From NCBI GenBank assembly GCA_946800325.1, contig OX326959.1, forward strand, positions 24,745,447-24,809,446: a DNA stretch of 64,000 nt, in the 5' to 3' direction. A program made the position numbers and the translations under genes. Below the pieces are notes generated by a model. It was not told the DNA's origin and did no database searches. It saw only the letters and a list, made by a program, of their open reading frames with translations. This document shows positions 1-10,186 of the stretch, in pieces (positions within the stretch are counted from its first letter, which is position 1; each line of letters starts with the position of its first letter). The DNA comes from Luzula sylvatica. Lineage: Eukaryota > Streptophyta > Magnoliopsida > Poales > Juncaceae.

Positions 1-244
1 TAGAAAATCCATTGGGGTTATTAAGGAGAAGTTAAAAAACAAAGAGAGGGATTGGCTAGAGAATTTTGTCGATTCGAGATTAAATGGAGATTTCGATGGA
101 TCGCAGGCCTTGATGATGATGAAATTGGCGTTTTCTTGTGTGGAAGAAGAGAGAAACAAAAGGCCAAACATGGAGGATGTGGTTAGGATTCTTCAATCTT
201 ATGATGATGAATCTATTATAACCTCTAAAGAAGATTATTATTAA
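1..244 (+). CDS. Receptor-like kinase, C-terminal fragment (cut by window edge)
   Basis: The frame beginning at base 2 is open from the window edge to TAA at 242-244 (80 codons). It encodes the end of a plant receptor-like protein kinase: a helical stretch, a D-S-R-L-N-G motif, the cysteine-containing segment FSCVEEERNKRPNMEDVV with the subdomain XI arginine (RP), then a short acidic tail ending DYY. The same order occurs at the C-terminus of the two ZmPK1-like kinases in this window, but this copy is on the opposite strand and clearly diverged, so it is a neighbouring cluster member, not a recent duplicate. The 5' part lies outside the window. A membrane-bound Ser/Thr kinase role is inferred from family. 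Confidence 0.85.
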   Translation, partial: RKSIGVIKEKLKNKERDWLENFVDSRLNGDFDGSQALMMMKLAFSCVEEERNKRPNMEDVVRILQSYDDESIITSKEDYY

Positions 245-333
245 TATTATTAATTATTAATATTGTATTTTTTGGAAGATGTAATTAAAATTAAAATAAA
301 TAATATGATTTCTCTCTTTTCTTTCATGGTAAA

Positions 334-365
334 CTAGCTTTATCCCCGCGTAATTGCGCGGGATT
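334..365 (-). mobile_element. Helitron 3' terminus (hairpin + CTAG)
   Basis: Read on the minus strand, a GC hairpin (343-362, stem CCCGCG/CGCGGG around AATTA) is followed after about 8 bases by CTAG (337-334) and then T. This is the Helitron 3' end: a hairpin about 10 nt before CTRR, inserted between A and T. The element extends rightward; its TC 5' end was not located. The GC hairpin contrasts with the AT-rich surroundings, and the end resembles the one at 14759-14787. Confidence 0.6.
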
Positions 366-589
366 TTTTTATATAATTATTTAAATAGAATTAACGCGTG
401 TGCGAATTAACGCGCATGCGTTTGAACTAAATTAATCTAATCATGATGTCAATAGATATATAAGGTTCATGAAATTAGTCTATCACGGATATTATTTTCT
501 AATATAATTTGTATAAATATCATTTGTTCAGGTGCATCTAAAATCAATTAATATAATCATGACATATTCGCAAATTTTAATATGTCTGT

Positions 590-1335
590 AAAATCGAAAA
601 AAAGACCAAATGTAAAAAAGGTCCAAAATGTAAAATAAGAAAAAAGAATCAAAATGTAAAAAGGACCGAAATGTAAATTAAAAAGGACCAAAATGTAAAT
701 TAATACTAAAAAGGACAAAAATATAAATAAAAGGACCAAAATGTAAATTAAAAATGTAAAAAAGGATCGAAATGTAAATAAAAAGGGCCAAAATGTAAAT
801 AAAAAGGAAAAAAAAATGTAAATTACAACTAAAAAAGACCAAAATATAAATAAAAAGGACCAAAATGTAAATTAAGAAATGTAAAAAGGACAGAAATGTA
901 AATAAAAAGGACAGAAATGTAAATAGAAAGGACCAGAATGTAAATAAAAAGGACCAATATGTAAATTAATACTAAAAAGGACCAAAATGTAAATAAAAAG
1001 GGCCAAAATGTAAATTAAAAATGTAAAAAAAGATCGAAATTTAAATAAAAAAAGACCAAAATGTAAAAAAAAGGTCAAAAATGTAAATTAAAACTAAAAA
1101 GGACCAAAGTATAAATAAAAAGGACCAAAATATAAATTAAGAAATTTAAAAAAGGACCGAAATGTAAATACAAATGACCAGAATGTAAATAAAAAGGACC
1201 AACATGTAAATTAAAACTAAAAATGACCAAAATGTAAATAAAAAGGACCAAAATGTAAATTAAATTTTTTCTTTTTAAAAAAAAAAGGACCAAAATTTAA
1301 ATAAAATTGATCAAAATGTAAATTAATTTTTTTTT
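590..1335. repeat. A-rich minisatellite, unit about 18-20 bp
   Basis: Some 35-40 imperfect copies of a unit close to AAAAAGGACCAAAATGTAAAT fill this stretch, with small indels and clusters of A. The short translated frames across it are only periodic products of the repeat and are not genes. It lies about 230 bp inside the Helitron 3' end at 334, so it may be internal to that element; Helitrons often hold minisatellites near an end. Confidence 0.85.
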
Positions 1336-1507
1336 TTTTTTACAAAAAGGTCCCTAGTGACGTGGAGGCTTAGATTTGCAAGAATTTTGTTTACTTTATA
1401 CATAAGATTAACGGAAGTGTAAATATATGGGGTGTATCTATTAACAAGGTTGTTAGTCAATTTTCAATGAATTGTCATGTTAGAATAAACAAGGAAAATT
1501 TTACCAA

Positions 1508-1758
1508 GCCCCCACAATGTCTTGAATTTTCCCCCCAAAATAGTAATCCATGGTTAATCCATGAATTAGTATTTTCGATTAACGATTAATTCATGATTAT
1601 TAAAATTTTAATATATAATTAAGGTCCATATCAATTGATAATTAATTCGAAATAATTAAAAATAAATAATTATGAATTAATCGTTAATCCAAAATACTAA
1701 TCCATGAATTAACCATGGATTACTATTTTGGGGGCAAAATTCAAGACATTGTGGGGGC
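1508..1758. mobile_element. Fold-back MITE with about 85-bp inverted ends
   Basis: The outer 85 bases on each side are near-perfect reverse complements, beginning GCCCCCACAATGTCTTGAAT at both ends, around a roughly 75-base AT-rich loop. The whole element could fold into one hairpin. No convincing target-site duplication was seen, so the superfamily is open. It lies about 150 bp downstream of the receptor kinase stop codon. Confidence 0.7.
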
Positions 1759-1909
1759 TTCATATATGAGCTCAATAAACAAATAGCACAAGGGGCCAGG
1801 CCACAATTAATGATAAGAGAATACATATAGTATACCCAAATATTGAAATTGATCCTTAACACATGACAATTATCTACATTTTTTACATGATTTATAGATG
1901 CACATGCAC

Positions 1910-4596
1910 TCAAAAAACTATTTCAGACGTAATTTCTAGTTTGGAAATTCTCGTAGAATTGGCTTGAAAATCACAAGAGTTGAGAAATCGCACCACAGAA
2001 TCCATGTTGGGCCTCTTGCTTCTTTCCTCTTCTAAGCAAGAAATTGCTAATTTTACACAAGAAGCTGCCTGTGAAAAATTGAACTGCCAATTCAATCTTG
2101 AATCGATGATATCTACAACCCAATTATATGGTTCATCACTACCTTCTAATTTTTCTTGTAGCATAAGTACTAAACTTTTGAACACAATTTTCACATCATC
2201 TCCATTATCTAGCACACAATCTGAAATCCTAATCCCCATTATTAGCTCGAGAAGCAACACACCGTAACTATAAACATCAACTTTTGCCGTTATTGGTAGA
2301 CTTGAGGCCCATTCTGGCGCAATATAACCTCTGGTCCCTCGAATCCGCGACATTTTAGAGTCTCCTCCACTTCTACGAAGCAACTTTGCCAAACCAAAGT
2401 CGGTAATCTTGGGCTCGAAATCGAGATCTAGTAAGATGTTCGCAGGTTTCACATCACAATGAATGACCCATTCGAGACACTCGTGATGAAGATAAGCCAA
2501 CCCTTTGGCCACCCCGAGTGCAATCTTATACCTGAAACTCCATGAAAATTAGGAGAATTATATTTTATGATATATTTTTTTGCTCAACTTTCATAATAAA
2601 TTAAATCTAGAATATTCAAACTATCATGCGAATTCGACATAAATGGATACACTAATGACTCATATTGTAATTGCTCTACTATTAAATATTATAATTATAT
2701 CATCATATATGGTGTCTAATATGTACAATGATTTAGCAGTTTTAAATCTGCATACCTTTGTTCCCAACCGAGCAAAAGACTGTCGTTCTCGATGCTAAAT
2801 AGAGCTTTCTCGAGTGAACCGTTCTGAACATACTCAGAGACTAGGATCCGATGCGATCGTTCCGAACAAAAGCCCCACATTCTCACCAAATTCATGTGAT
2901 AAATCCCTGAGATAACGCTCAGTTCTGCTTGAAATTCTTCCCCGCCCTGCGTAACTTCTTCCAACTTTTTCGCGGCTATAACTCTTCCGTCACTCAATAC
3001 TCCCTTAAAAACAACTCCTGATCCTCCCCTCCCGATCACGTCCTTGAACTTTCCGGTTGCTCTCTCTAACTCCTTGTATGTGAATCTTCGAAATTGACTC
3101 GTGATCATCTCGTAACCTTCTTCGGCTTCTAATGGTTTGCGTTCGTATCGAAACATGAAGAAACAACCAAAGGAAATGAAGAGTGCTTCTATTGCGAATA
3201 TAACAATTACAAAGCTGTAGAGATAAATCCATATCGTCCTTTCGTTATCAGTATCTTGTTTGTAATTAGGAACAATTTTGGGTTTGGTGTTTTTACATGC
3301 AAGAGCTTGCCCCGTAGTCGTTGCTAGTTCTGAGTCGTTAACACTTATAGGAAATTTAAGGTATATGTCACCCGGATAGCCTTGAACAAATTTACCACTT
3401 AATAGCAAAGATTTAGCGAAGCAATCACCGTAAGGTTTGAATTCGAATCCTAGGCAAGATGGAGAACTCCTACAAATTTCTTTGCACTTGCTAAGAGAGA
3501 TCGAATTTGTGAGACTTTCTACTTCACCCCCGTAATCCGAATAAGGAAGATGGTAAAACCACGCATCCGTTGAATTCTCGAAACTACTAATTTTGAAAAT
3601 ACTATCACAACCTTTACTCCAATCGCTCGGATCAATCATCCTGAAACCAGGAGGGCAAGTGCAAGTCGGTTGTGGAAAGTACTCACAAATTGCATTTTGA
3701 CCACAAAATCCATGGATGTCACATGGTTGTGATATAGCTAACCAAGAGACAGACCAAGAACCATCGTGATTGTTCAGACTGTATAATCTGAGATTACCAT
3801 CAGGGTCGAGAGTTAGCCTTCTTGAAATTTGAGGACCCCAATCGGATGCATAGAATATTAAATTGTCACTCGATGTGAAAAAACCGCTTTCATCAAAGGA
3901 TCCCGTTCTACTACTTATATATGGTATTCTTGAATTTTGCCAGGATAGTTGGTCGGGATTTGGCCAATATTTGCTAGAAAAAAAAGGATTTGTGTGTCTC
4001 AGAGATAATACATAAGTATCATCAAAATATAACATATAATTAACTAAAGAACCAGAGATGTTAGAAGAAACTAATTGCGTGCTCGTGGTAAACGGTTGAT
4101 TAGGTAATAATGTATCTGTAGGATAATCAAAGCTTTGCCAAAGAATAGTATTACGTTGATTCATTATAACAAGATTGCCCGAGTCGAGGAGTTTTGCACT
4201 ATATGGATCATATGAGCTGTTACGATAAGTTTTCCATACAACTTCACCTCCAGAGTCTTTTAGGACCAAGTTACCATGTTTATTGAATATAATTTTAGAG
4301 CCCGAACCATGAACCGGTTGATTAATGTTTGCAGTCCAAATGACTGTCTTTTTTGTCGAGTTAGAGAACCAGATCGAGAACATGAACGCGGTTTGCGAGA
4401 TGTTGTAGAAACCGCAGGTGAATATACCATTTGCTGATTTCAAAATATCAAAAGATTTTTCAGCAGATAGAGAATCGCGTTTAAGTAAATAGTTCCGGCC
4501 TTCGGTGAAAGAAGAGAGGGGGAGAAGAATACATATCAGAGACACAGTTTTAAGTAAGATGGAAAGAAAATTTAATTTCCCCATACTGTGTTGCAA
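1910..4596 (-). CDS. G-type lectin S-receptor-like Ser/Thr kinase (ZmPK1-like), copy 1
   Basis: Two exons, 4596-2756 and 2531-1910, joined by a GT-AG intron of 224 bp (2755-2532); the join keeps frame inside E-Q-R-Y-K and gives 820 aa. Order: signal peptide (about 5-33), bulb-type lectin domain with LWQSFDYPTDTLLPNQ, S-locus region, EGF-like cysteines (CDIHGFCGQNAIC), PAN/apple region, one membrane helix (about 454-485), then kinase with glycine loop GRGGSG (522-527), lysine in VIAAKK (about 543), HCD catalytic loop (D640), DFG (D658) and APE. HCD in place of HRD marks a non-RD kinase. A second Met at codon 5 (4584) matches the start conserved in copy 2 and may be the true start. Intact, so probably functional at the plasma membrane; the ligand is unknown. 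Confidence 0.93.
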
Positions 4597-5013
4597 TTTG
4601 GTTAAATTTTTATCGTAATATATGCAGTGGCTTAAAGTTGAATATTCCTAAAATGTCCAAATCGAATTGCTCGAATTTTTGCAAATTGTAAAAATGTTTG
4701 AAATTTCAAGCACAACTTGACACTAAATACATATAATGACCTTTCAACAGATGAAAATTGATTGAAATTAAATGAATATTAGTTGGTGATGATTAGTCTA
4801 TAATACTATAATAATAGGCAATACTTGACCTGGCAAATAAAACAAGGCTTTAGTCAATATCTGCAATAATAAAATGAGTGATGATACTCATCTCCCTTAC
4901 AATTTCCCTAGATGTTTAATGTGTTGGCATGCCATTAAATGCTGTAGCGAATCATTAATTCTTTTTATTTGAATCATCATGATGAGAGATAATTAAATAT
5001 TCATTGTTTCACA
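4597..5013. other. Upstream region of receptor kinase copy 1
   Basis: AT-rich, no gene. It is clearly alignable with the region upstream of copy 2 (19730-19990): both share the AAATTTCAAGCACAACTTGACACTAAATAC block and the GCAATACTTGACNNGGCAAATAAAACAAGGCTTTA block. Copy-1 upstream DNA is then interrupted by the Mutator-like element at 5024 and may resume near 9230. Confidence 0.6.
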
Positions 5014-5023
5014 CATCATTAAT

Positions 5024-5289
5024 CAATAATATTACACACCTAGAAACTGCACCTTGAATTCATCCCGAAGCTGACATGGCATGCCACGCTGGCAGACACA
5101 TCAGAACATTAAATAAGAATAAGCAGACCCGATAATGAGAAGTTACTCTACCCGTTAAGTCATCCCTGTTAAAATGTCCGTTAAGATTGCACCCGTTAAT
5201 CAAAACATACCCATCAAATGGATATAATTTGGATCCTCTTCCTCTTCTGGCAAAGCACTTTTCACTTTCCTCTTATGGCGACACAAAAT
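5024..5289 (+). repeat. Left terminal inverted repeat of the MULE
   Basis: It matches the reverse complement of 7984-8230 with few changes, from the terminal CAATAATATTACACACC to the shared ATGGCGAC-CAAAA at its inner end. It contains ACCCGTTAA motifs and the GCATGCCACGCTGGC block. Both TIRs end in a possible start codon in similar context, so each may supply a promoter and start to inserted sequence; that is inference. Confidence 0.85.
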
Positions 5290-5907
5290 GGTGAATCTCC
5301 CTTCTTCTTCGGTTTCGGTCGCTACCTGTTCGTCGGATCTACTGCTCACTCTTGCCCGTCTCTTGGAGAGTAGCAACTCTTTTACTCGTTCGATTCCCTT
5401 CCACTTCCATCACGATGACTCCTTCGAGATCCTACAGGTTTCCTTCTCTCTCTATCTCTCTCTCATGGATCTTAGGTGCTTAAGCTTTTATTCAGCCTTG
5501 ATTATTAGATAAACCCTCAATTACACCTCCAATCTGATTTTGAGTTCAACAATCTGAGTTTTCCGAATTTGAAATTTAGAAATCTTAATTACACCTCCAA
5601 TCAAAATATTAATTTTTGTACTTTGGAATAAAAAGAGTAAGTGGCAGATATGCATTGTGGAAATGGCCTTGCAACAAGATCCAAAGACATTATCCAATCC
5701 AAAGCACTATTTTTCACCGATCTCAACGCAACACAGTTTTATCCCACCTTACTCAAGCTGAGGAAACCCGACCTCGTTGTTTTTACAGGTTAGTCCCCCA
5801 AAAACCACCCAATTATCATTTTACCCCTTTGTACTCAACTTCTAATTATCTTAATTAGGCACTAATATATTCGGAGCAAGTGCAATAGATGTATCGGAAA
5901 TTTGAAA
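5288..5907 (+). pseudogene. Captured purple acid phosphatase (PAP28/29-type) exon fragments
   Basis: Three pieces can be read. Piece one (5288-5438) ends in SFEILQ at a GT. Piece two (5641-5788) reads VADMHCGNG..., a DLNAT segment and KPDLVVFTG, ending ACAG|GTTAGT. Piece three starts after AATTAG at 5859 and reads TNIFGASAIDVSEI before a stop. This is the order of the metal-binding N-terminal half of PAP28/29-type phosphatases (family: VADMH, DLNTT, KPDLIVFTGDNIFG). Pieces two and three join in frame over a GT-AG intron. The acceptor before piece two is displaced by one base, the TGDN aspartate reads T, and the protein stops early, so no active enzyme is made. Identification rests on remembered family motifs. 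Confidence 0.72.
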
Positions 5908-6307
5908 GAAGCAGTGGCATGTTCGAAAAGCGCATATTCCAGAGCAAGTTAACTACGCAACTTTCCACGAAACAACATTCAGAGCATGCATTTTATTACG
6001 TACCAAAATACTAAATTCCGAAACATCGAGGGACCAATTTCCAAACACATCCAATTTCATTTGTTGCAGCGGGAGATTCGCCTCTTACGGTTTCAATCGA
6101 TTTTAGTCATCACTCTAATATTGTTGTCAGATGATTGTTATTTATTTGGGTTGTATGCTTAGTGAGATAATTTTTATGACACTGTTAGGGACAAATGTGT
6201 TATTAACTTTTTATGTTTATCTTTTCTATTATATCAAATGTCATTATATGGTACCAAATAAAACATATTTACATCACGGTGAATTTAACATAATGATAAA
6301 ATCCTGG

Positions 6308-6385
6308 CCAATATCAAAGATCAAACATAAATCATCTGGAAAAAATTACAACGCTAACCAATATCAAAGATCAAACATAAATCAT
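6308..6385. repeat. 28-bp direct repeat, period 50
   Basis: CCAATATCAAAGATCAAACA plus eight more bases occurs at 6308-6335 and again at 6358-6385, without mismatch. It lies inside the MULE in a stretch (5910-6520) with no other recognisable content. Confidence 0.8.
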
Positions 6386-6528
6386 TTCAAAATAACGAAA
6401 ATAAGATAAAAATTATGACAATCTAGAAAAAAGAATACAAAAAGCACAACACTGGCCAAACATCCAAAATCGCACTTAACTAATCTCAAAACATTACAAA
6501 TTCTCAATCAAACAAAATTAACTAAAGC

Positions 6529-7510
6529 CTAAAATCTCGATGGATAATTGTAACTCGCTTGAGTTCCGTACATGAATGGTTCCATGTAAATCGGAAAATT
6601 CTCTTGTATTCCAACCACTTGGTCATATGCATCGCCTAACCCATTATACGTGACATCCTGAAATTATCAATCAATAGAACCTCAACAACATTTCAATTTT
6701 TAAATTAGCAAAATAAATGAATTGAAAATTTACTTTTGTATTCTTCTTCTTCTCAGAACTTTTCTTTTTCTTGCAAATCTTTTCAACAATCCCTTCGGGT
6801 CGTTTGGTTGACGGTCTACCTCTTCGGCGAAGAGGTTCTGGATCAAGGATGACCCTATCATCGTCGATAAGAATAACTCCATCTTCAAATGAACATGAAT
6901 CCCCATGGTTAATCGTACCGGTATCCATCACAACCGAAGACCCATCATACTTCTCTCTCGACTTGCACATCAACTCTATGACCTCTAAAAATTTCTGTTC
7001 CGAATCTTCGACTAAATCGGCAAGCTCGTCAGCTATTTTGCAGATAAGTTGTCGTTCATTATGAGTTGTCGTTTCGCAGGTCCATCGAGGACCCCGATTG
7101 CTTTTGTAAAACTTGCGCTTTCCAGGGCTAACTACATGGTTGTGTTCGAGACAAACCTTATTCAACCTCCATTCTCCATTAATTTTCCTTGAAAAATTGA
7201 GGCGAGCTTCACAATTTGTCTTTGTTCGTGGTCGTGGTGTTGCAGAATTTTGCACTCTACTCCTCGTTGTTCCACCATGAGTGCATTCGAAAGTCACATT
7301 CTTTAACACCCCGTCACGATCTCTCTTGCAAGTCTTTTTAGCAACAGCAAATCCGTTGTGTTTAGCATACTCCGCAAAATAAATAAATGCAACATCGCTA
7401 GTCTCGAACAACATGCCCACCTTTGGTTCCTCAATTGCAAGTTCATCCTTGTCGGCATTGCCAACATGTTGTTCATTTTTGGCTTGTTCTTCGCAATATC
7501 TTGGCTCCAT
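6529..7510 (-). CDS. FAR1-domain protein lacking the transposase core (FRF-like), inside a MULE
   Basis: Exon 1 is 7510-6734 and exon 2 is 6657-6529, with a GT-AG intron of 76 bp joined at codon boundaries; 301 aa. Residues about 35-135 form the FAR1 DNA-binding domain (GFAVAKKTCKRDRDG, FECTHGG, TNCEARL, LEHNH), with C76, C100, H123 and H125 as likely zinc ligands. The rest matches the post-SWIM tail of FAR1/FHY3 proteins: a helix, DPEPLRRRGRPSTKRPEG, a lysine-rich stretch, then exon 2 ending QASYNYPSRF. The MULE transposase and SWIM domains expected between them are absent. FAR1/FHY3 are domesticated MULE transposases; this could be a captured host gene or an internally deleted transposase. 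A nuclear DNA-binding role is likely; partners are unknown. Confidence 0.8.
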
Positions 7511-7983
7511 TAATATGAACTGTACAAAACATCAAAAATCACAATAAATAACGAAATTAAAACAAATTACATTAAACAAACTAGTTATATATCAAAATTG
7601 GAGTAGATCAGAATTTGTAAGAATGGAGTAGACTATAATTTATACATTAATTTTCTTATTTTTCATGAGAGGAGCAAATTTCGTTTTTTGACCAGAATGT
7701 TGAAATAAATATTGGTGCCTCTTATATTAGATAATTGATTTCAAATTCCCATACACAGTTTTCAATCAATTTCATAAAATAGTTGCAAAATCGAATTTGA
7801 CCATAATTGTTTTGATTAGATTTGTTAATACTCACGGTTTCTACTATCTTTTGCTGAAATCAGCCGTCGCTGCAAGGAGATTTCTTCTGCTCCGTAATAT
7901 GAAGAAAAGAAAGAGATTCTCTCGTCTAGGGTTGTGATTATCAGGGAGAAGAGGGAGAAGGTCGTTTGGAGGGGCAATTTCGT

Positions 7984-8230
7984 TTTTTGGGTCGCCATAA
8001 GAGGAAAGAATCTCTCCAAAAGAGGAAGACGATCAGAATGATATATTAACGGGTGTGTTTTGATTAACGGGTCCGTGTATTCTAACATGAATGACTTAAC
8101 GGGTAGAGTAACTTCTCATAATCGGGTCTGCTTATTCTTATTTAATGTTGTGATGTGTTTGCCAGCGTGGCATGCCATGTCAGCTTCGGGATGAATTCAA
8201 GGTGCAGTTTCTAGGTGTGTAATATTATTG
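7984..8230 (-). repeat. Right terminal inverted repeat of the MULE
   Basis: Reverse complement of 5024-5289, running from the inner ATGGCGACCCAAAA to the terminal CAATAATATTACACACC. Differences are scattered single bases and small indels. On the minus strand it lies upstream of the FAR1-domain gene and could provide that gene's promoter. Confidence 0.85.
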
Positions 8231-8240
8231 CATCATTAAT

Positions 8241-8653
8241 GCATTTATTATTTTATTGGGTTTGTTTGGCACCATCCATGATTAATTAAATCTAAACTTA
8301 CAAATTTGAAAATAAATTATTATACTCGATTAATTGATCTTGTTACAAGTGTTAAACATGTGTATATAATCCATTTACACTGTTTAACACGTGTTAAATC
8401 CATTATTTCACACATCATCAATACGTTTGATATTTTAAATAACATTGTTTACCACCACCAACATTGAATTAACTCTAACTTTTTAAATATGAAAACTAAA
8501 TCATTTGAGGTTGAAATTAATCCATCGTTTAACACATGTTAAACTGATGGCACACATATTTAAAAAAAAAATAGATGAGCAAATAATTAATGCAATTAAC
8601 TTGTATGTAGTAAATATTTTCAGGATGCTAGATTTACCACATGGTAAAAAAAT
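8241..8653. other. AT-rich spacer
   Basis: No gene. It contains a short partly palindromic GTGTTAAACATGTG/CACGTGTTAAA region around 8345-8400 and runs into the MITE at 8654. Confidence 0.5.
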
Positions 8654-9102
8654 GGGTGATGCAATTGCAAGAGCTAACATGGCTAAACTGAGAGCGATTT
8701 CAATTTTTTTTAATCAAATGACAACTATACCCCTATTTATGGTGATTGATATTTATTATACTTATATATTATTATTTATATCTTCCATGAATAATCAAAT
8801 ATTTTTTCCCTAATATAATGAAAAAATCAAATCTAACCAATATATATTAATTTTCATATTTAAATATATATGACATGTTACAATTTAATTATTTTTTTAT
8901 GATGAAAAAATTAAGAATAAAAATATTTTTTATATATGAACGATTTTATTTGCATGATTTGTGGAAAGTGGTAAACTAATAGATAAATGTAAGAAATATC
9001 AATCATCAATTCATCATTAACAAGGGTATAACGGTTATTTGATAAAACAAAATTGAAATCGCTCTCAATTTAGTCATGTTGGCTCTTGCAATAGCATCAC
9101 CC
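8654..9102. mobile_element. 449-bp MITE, copy 1 (55-bp TIR starting GGGTGATGC)
   Basis: Ends are inverted copies: GGGTGATGCAATTGCAAGAG on the left and GGGTGATGCTATTGCAAGAG on the reverse right end, with similarity for about 55 bp. Flanks AAAAAAAT and AAAAAACT may be an 8-bp target duplication with one change. A second copy of identical length lies at 33000-33448 in an intron of the LHW-like gene. No coding capacity. By duplication length it could be hAT-derived, but the TIR is not diagnostic. Confidence 0.82.
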
Positions 9103-9683
9103 AAAAAACTTTATACAAAAGATGAACTTAATTTTATTGTTTACCGTGCATTAATTTGGATTTAGCATTAAATTCTTGCCAACACATCAAGTATTGTTGG
9201 GGAATGTAAAGGGGATAAATATATTTTTTCTTCTAAAATATTGCACTTTGTTAATGCAACAACTTAATATCTATGTTAGTACTTACGAAATGCAGAAATA
9301 TCTAGAGAATATCCATATCCATACGGATTGCGTGCGATATGGTTCGGATACGTCATATGGCGTTTTTGAATATTTTAATTTTTGTTTCCGGATACGACTG
9401 GATACGACGATGATACTTTCAGGATATGGCTGTGATATTCCATTTAGAATAATTCGGCCCATTATATATTTTCACCCATAATATTTTAAAATAAAGTATA
9501 TAAAATATTTCTAGAATACTTATCGATTAGTTCTAGAATACTTATAGAATAAGTTTATGGTATTTTTATGATAATTATATTGTTTGGTTGATTTTAATTA
9601 TTGTCATAATATTTTAAAACTTTTCAATCAACATATTATATTTATAGACACCATAATATTGATATTAAATTTACATAATATTG
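9103..9683. other. Repeat-derived spacer with a receptor-kinase upstream relic
   Basis: No gene. The motif TTGCACTTTGTTAATGCAACAACTTAAT (9240-9270) resembles the kinase upstream sequence near 20000 and 27950, suggesting copy-1 upstream DNA resumes here after the insertions. The remainder is AT-rich; 9300-9440 has repeated GGATACG/ATATCC words of unknown origin. Confidence 0.4.
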
Positions 9684-9868
9684 TTTTTTGATGAGCGGGA
9701 TTTTGGCGTGTTTAATATGTTGTTGTGGTAAAACCCCGAACAATCAACAAAATTTGTAATCTAAGTTTGTACAGTGGCAAATGTATAGATTCGTTCCACG
9801 GAGAGCAATTGCGTCAAAATTTGGATCAAAATGGACTAGAAATAACAAAGAAAATTCACAGAAGATAG

Positions 9869-10186
9869 TCCGTTACAACGGAAGTAAGTTCCGTTACAAC
9901 GGACATTATGGTTATATCTAGCGTAGAGATTGATATGAACGTCCGTTACAACGGATAAAATTCCGTTATAACGGAAAGAGATAGTCCGTTATAACGGATT
10001 GGTTGATCCGTTACAACGGACTCTTATGTCCGTTACAACGCACTAGTATGAGTGATATTGAATGCTTTTCCTTGCTGGTCCGTTACAACGGAAGTAAAGT
10101 GCGTTACAACGGAGTACCAACAGACTGAAAGTCAGGTACAAACCGAATGGTCCGTTACAACGCAAGTTAGGTTCCGTTACAACGGA
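9869..10186. repeat. Array of TCCGTTAYAACGGA palindromes
   Basis: About a dozen copies of the 14-bp unit TCCGTTATAACGGA or TCCGTTACAACGGA (the first a perfect palindrome, the second one base off) are spaced irregularly by 5-60 bp of unrelated sequence. Each half contains AACGG, the core recognised by MYB-type factors such as MYB3R at MSA elements. Relative to the LTR's TATA box the array lies downstream. Comparable arrays occur at 25470-25625 and 26583-26890. Confidence 0.88.

Larger units (their letters stand above)
5014..8240. mobile_element. Mutator-like element (MULE) with long TIRs, captured exons and 10-bp TSD
   Basis: The element is 5024-8230 (3207 bp), bounded by direct repeats CATCATTAAT at 5014-5023 and 8231-8240. 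Its ends are near-identical inverted repeats of about 250 bp starting CAATAATATTACACACCTAG. A 9-11 bp target duplication plus long TIRs defines MULEs. It carries no recognisable transposase. Inside are plus-strand fragments of a purple acid phosphatase gene (5288-5907) and a minus-strand two-exon FAR1-domain gene (6529-7510), so it is a Pack-MULE-like carrier. It sits upstream of receptor kinase copy 1. Intact target duplications and similar TIRs suggest fairly recent insertion. Confidence 0.9.

Noticed and set aside
557..1293. Phe/Leu/Tyr-rich frames on the minus strand
   Set aside because: Periodic translation of the A-rich minisatellite; the frames resemble one another because the DNA unit repeats.
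6771..7064. 97-codon plus-strand frame
   Set aside because: Antisense shadow of the FAR1-domain gene.
9869..10186. CRISPR array
   Set aside because: Units are 14-bp palindromes with irregular spacing in a eukaryotic LTR; no repeat-spacer regularity.
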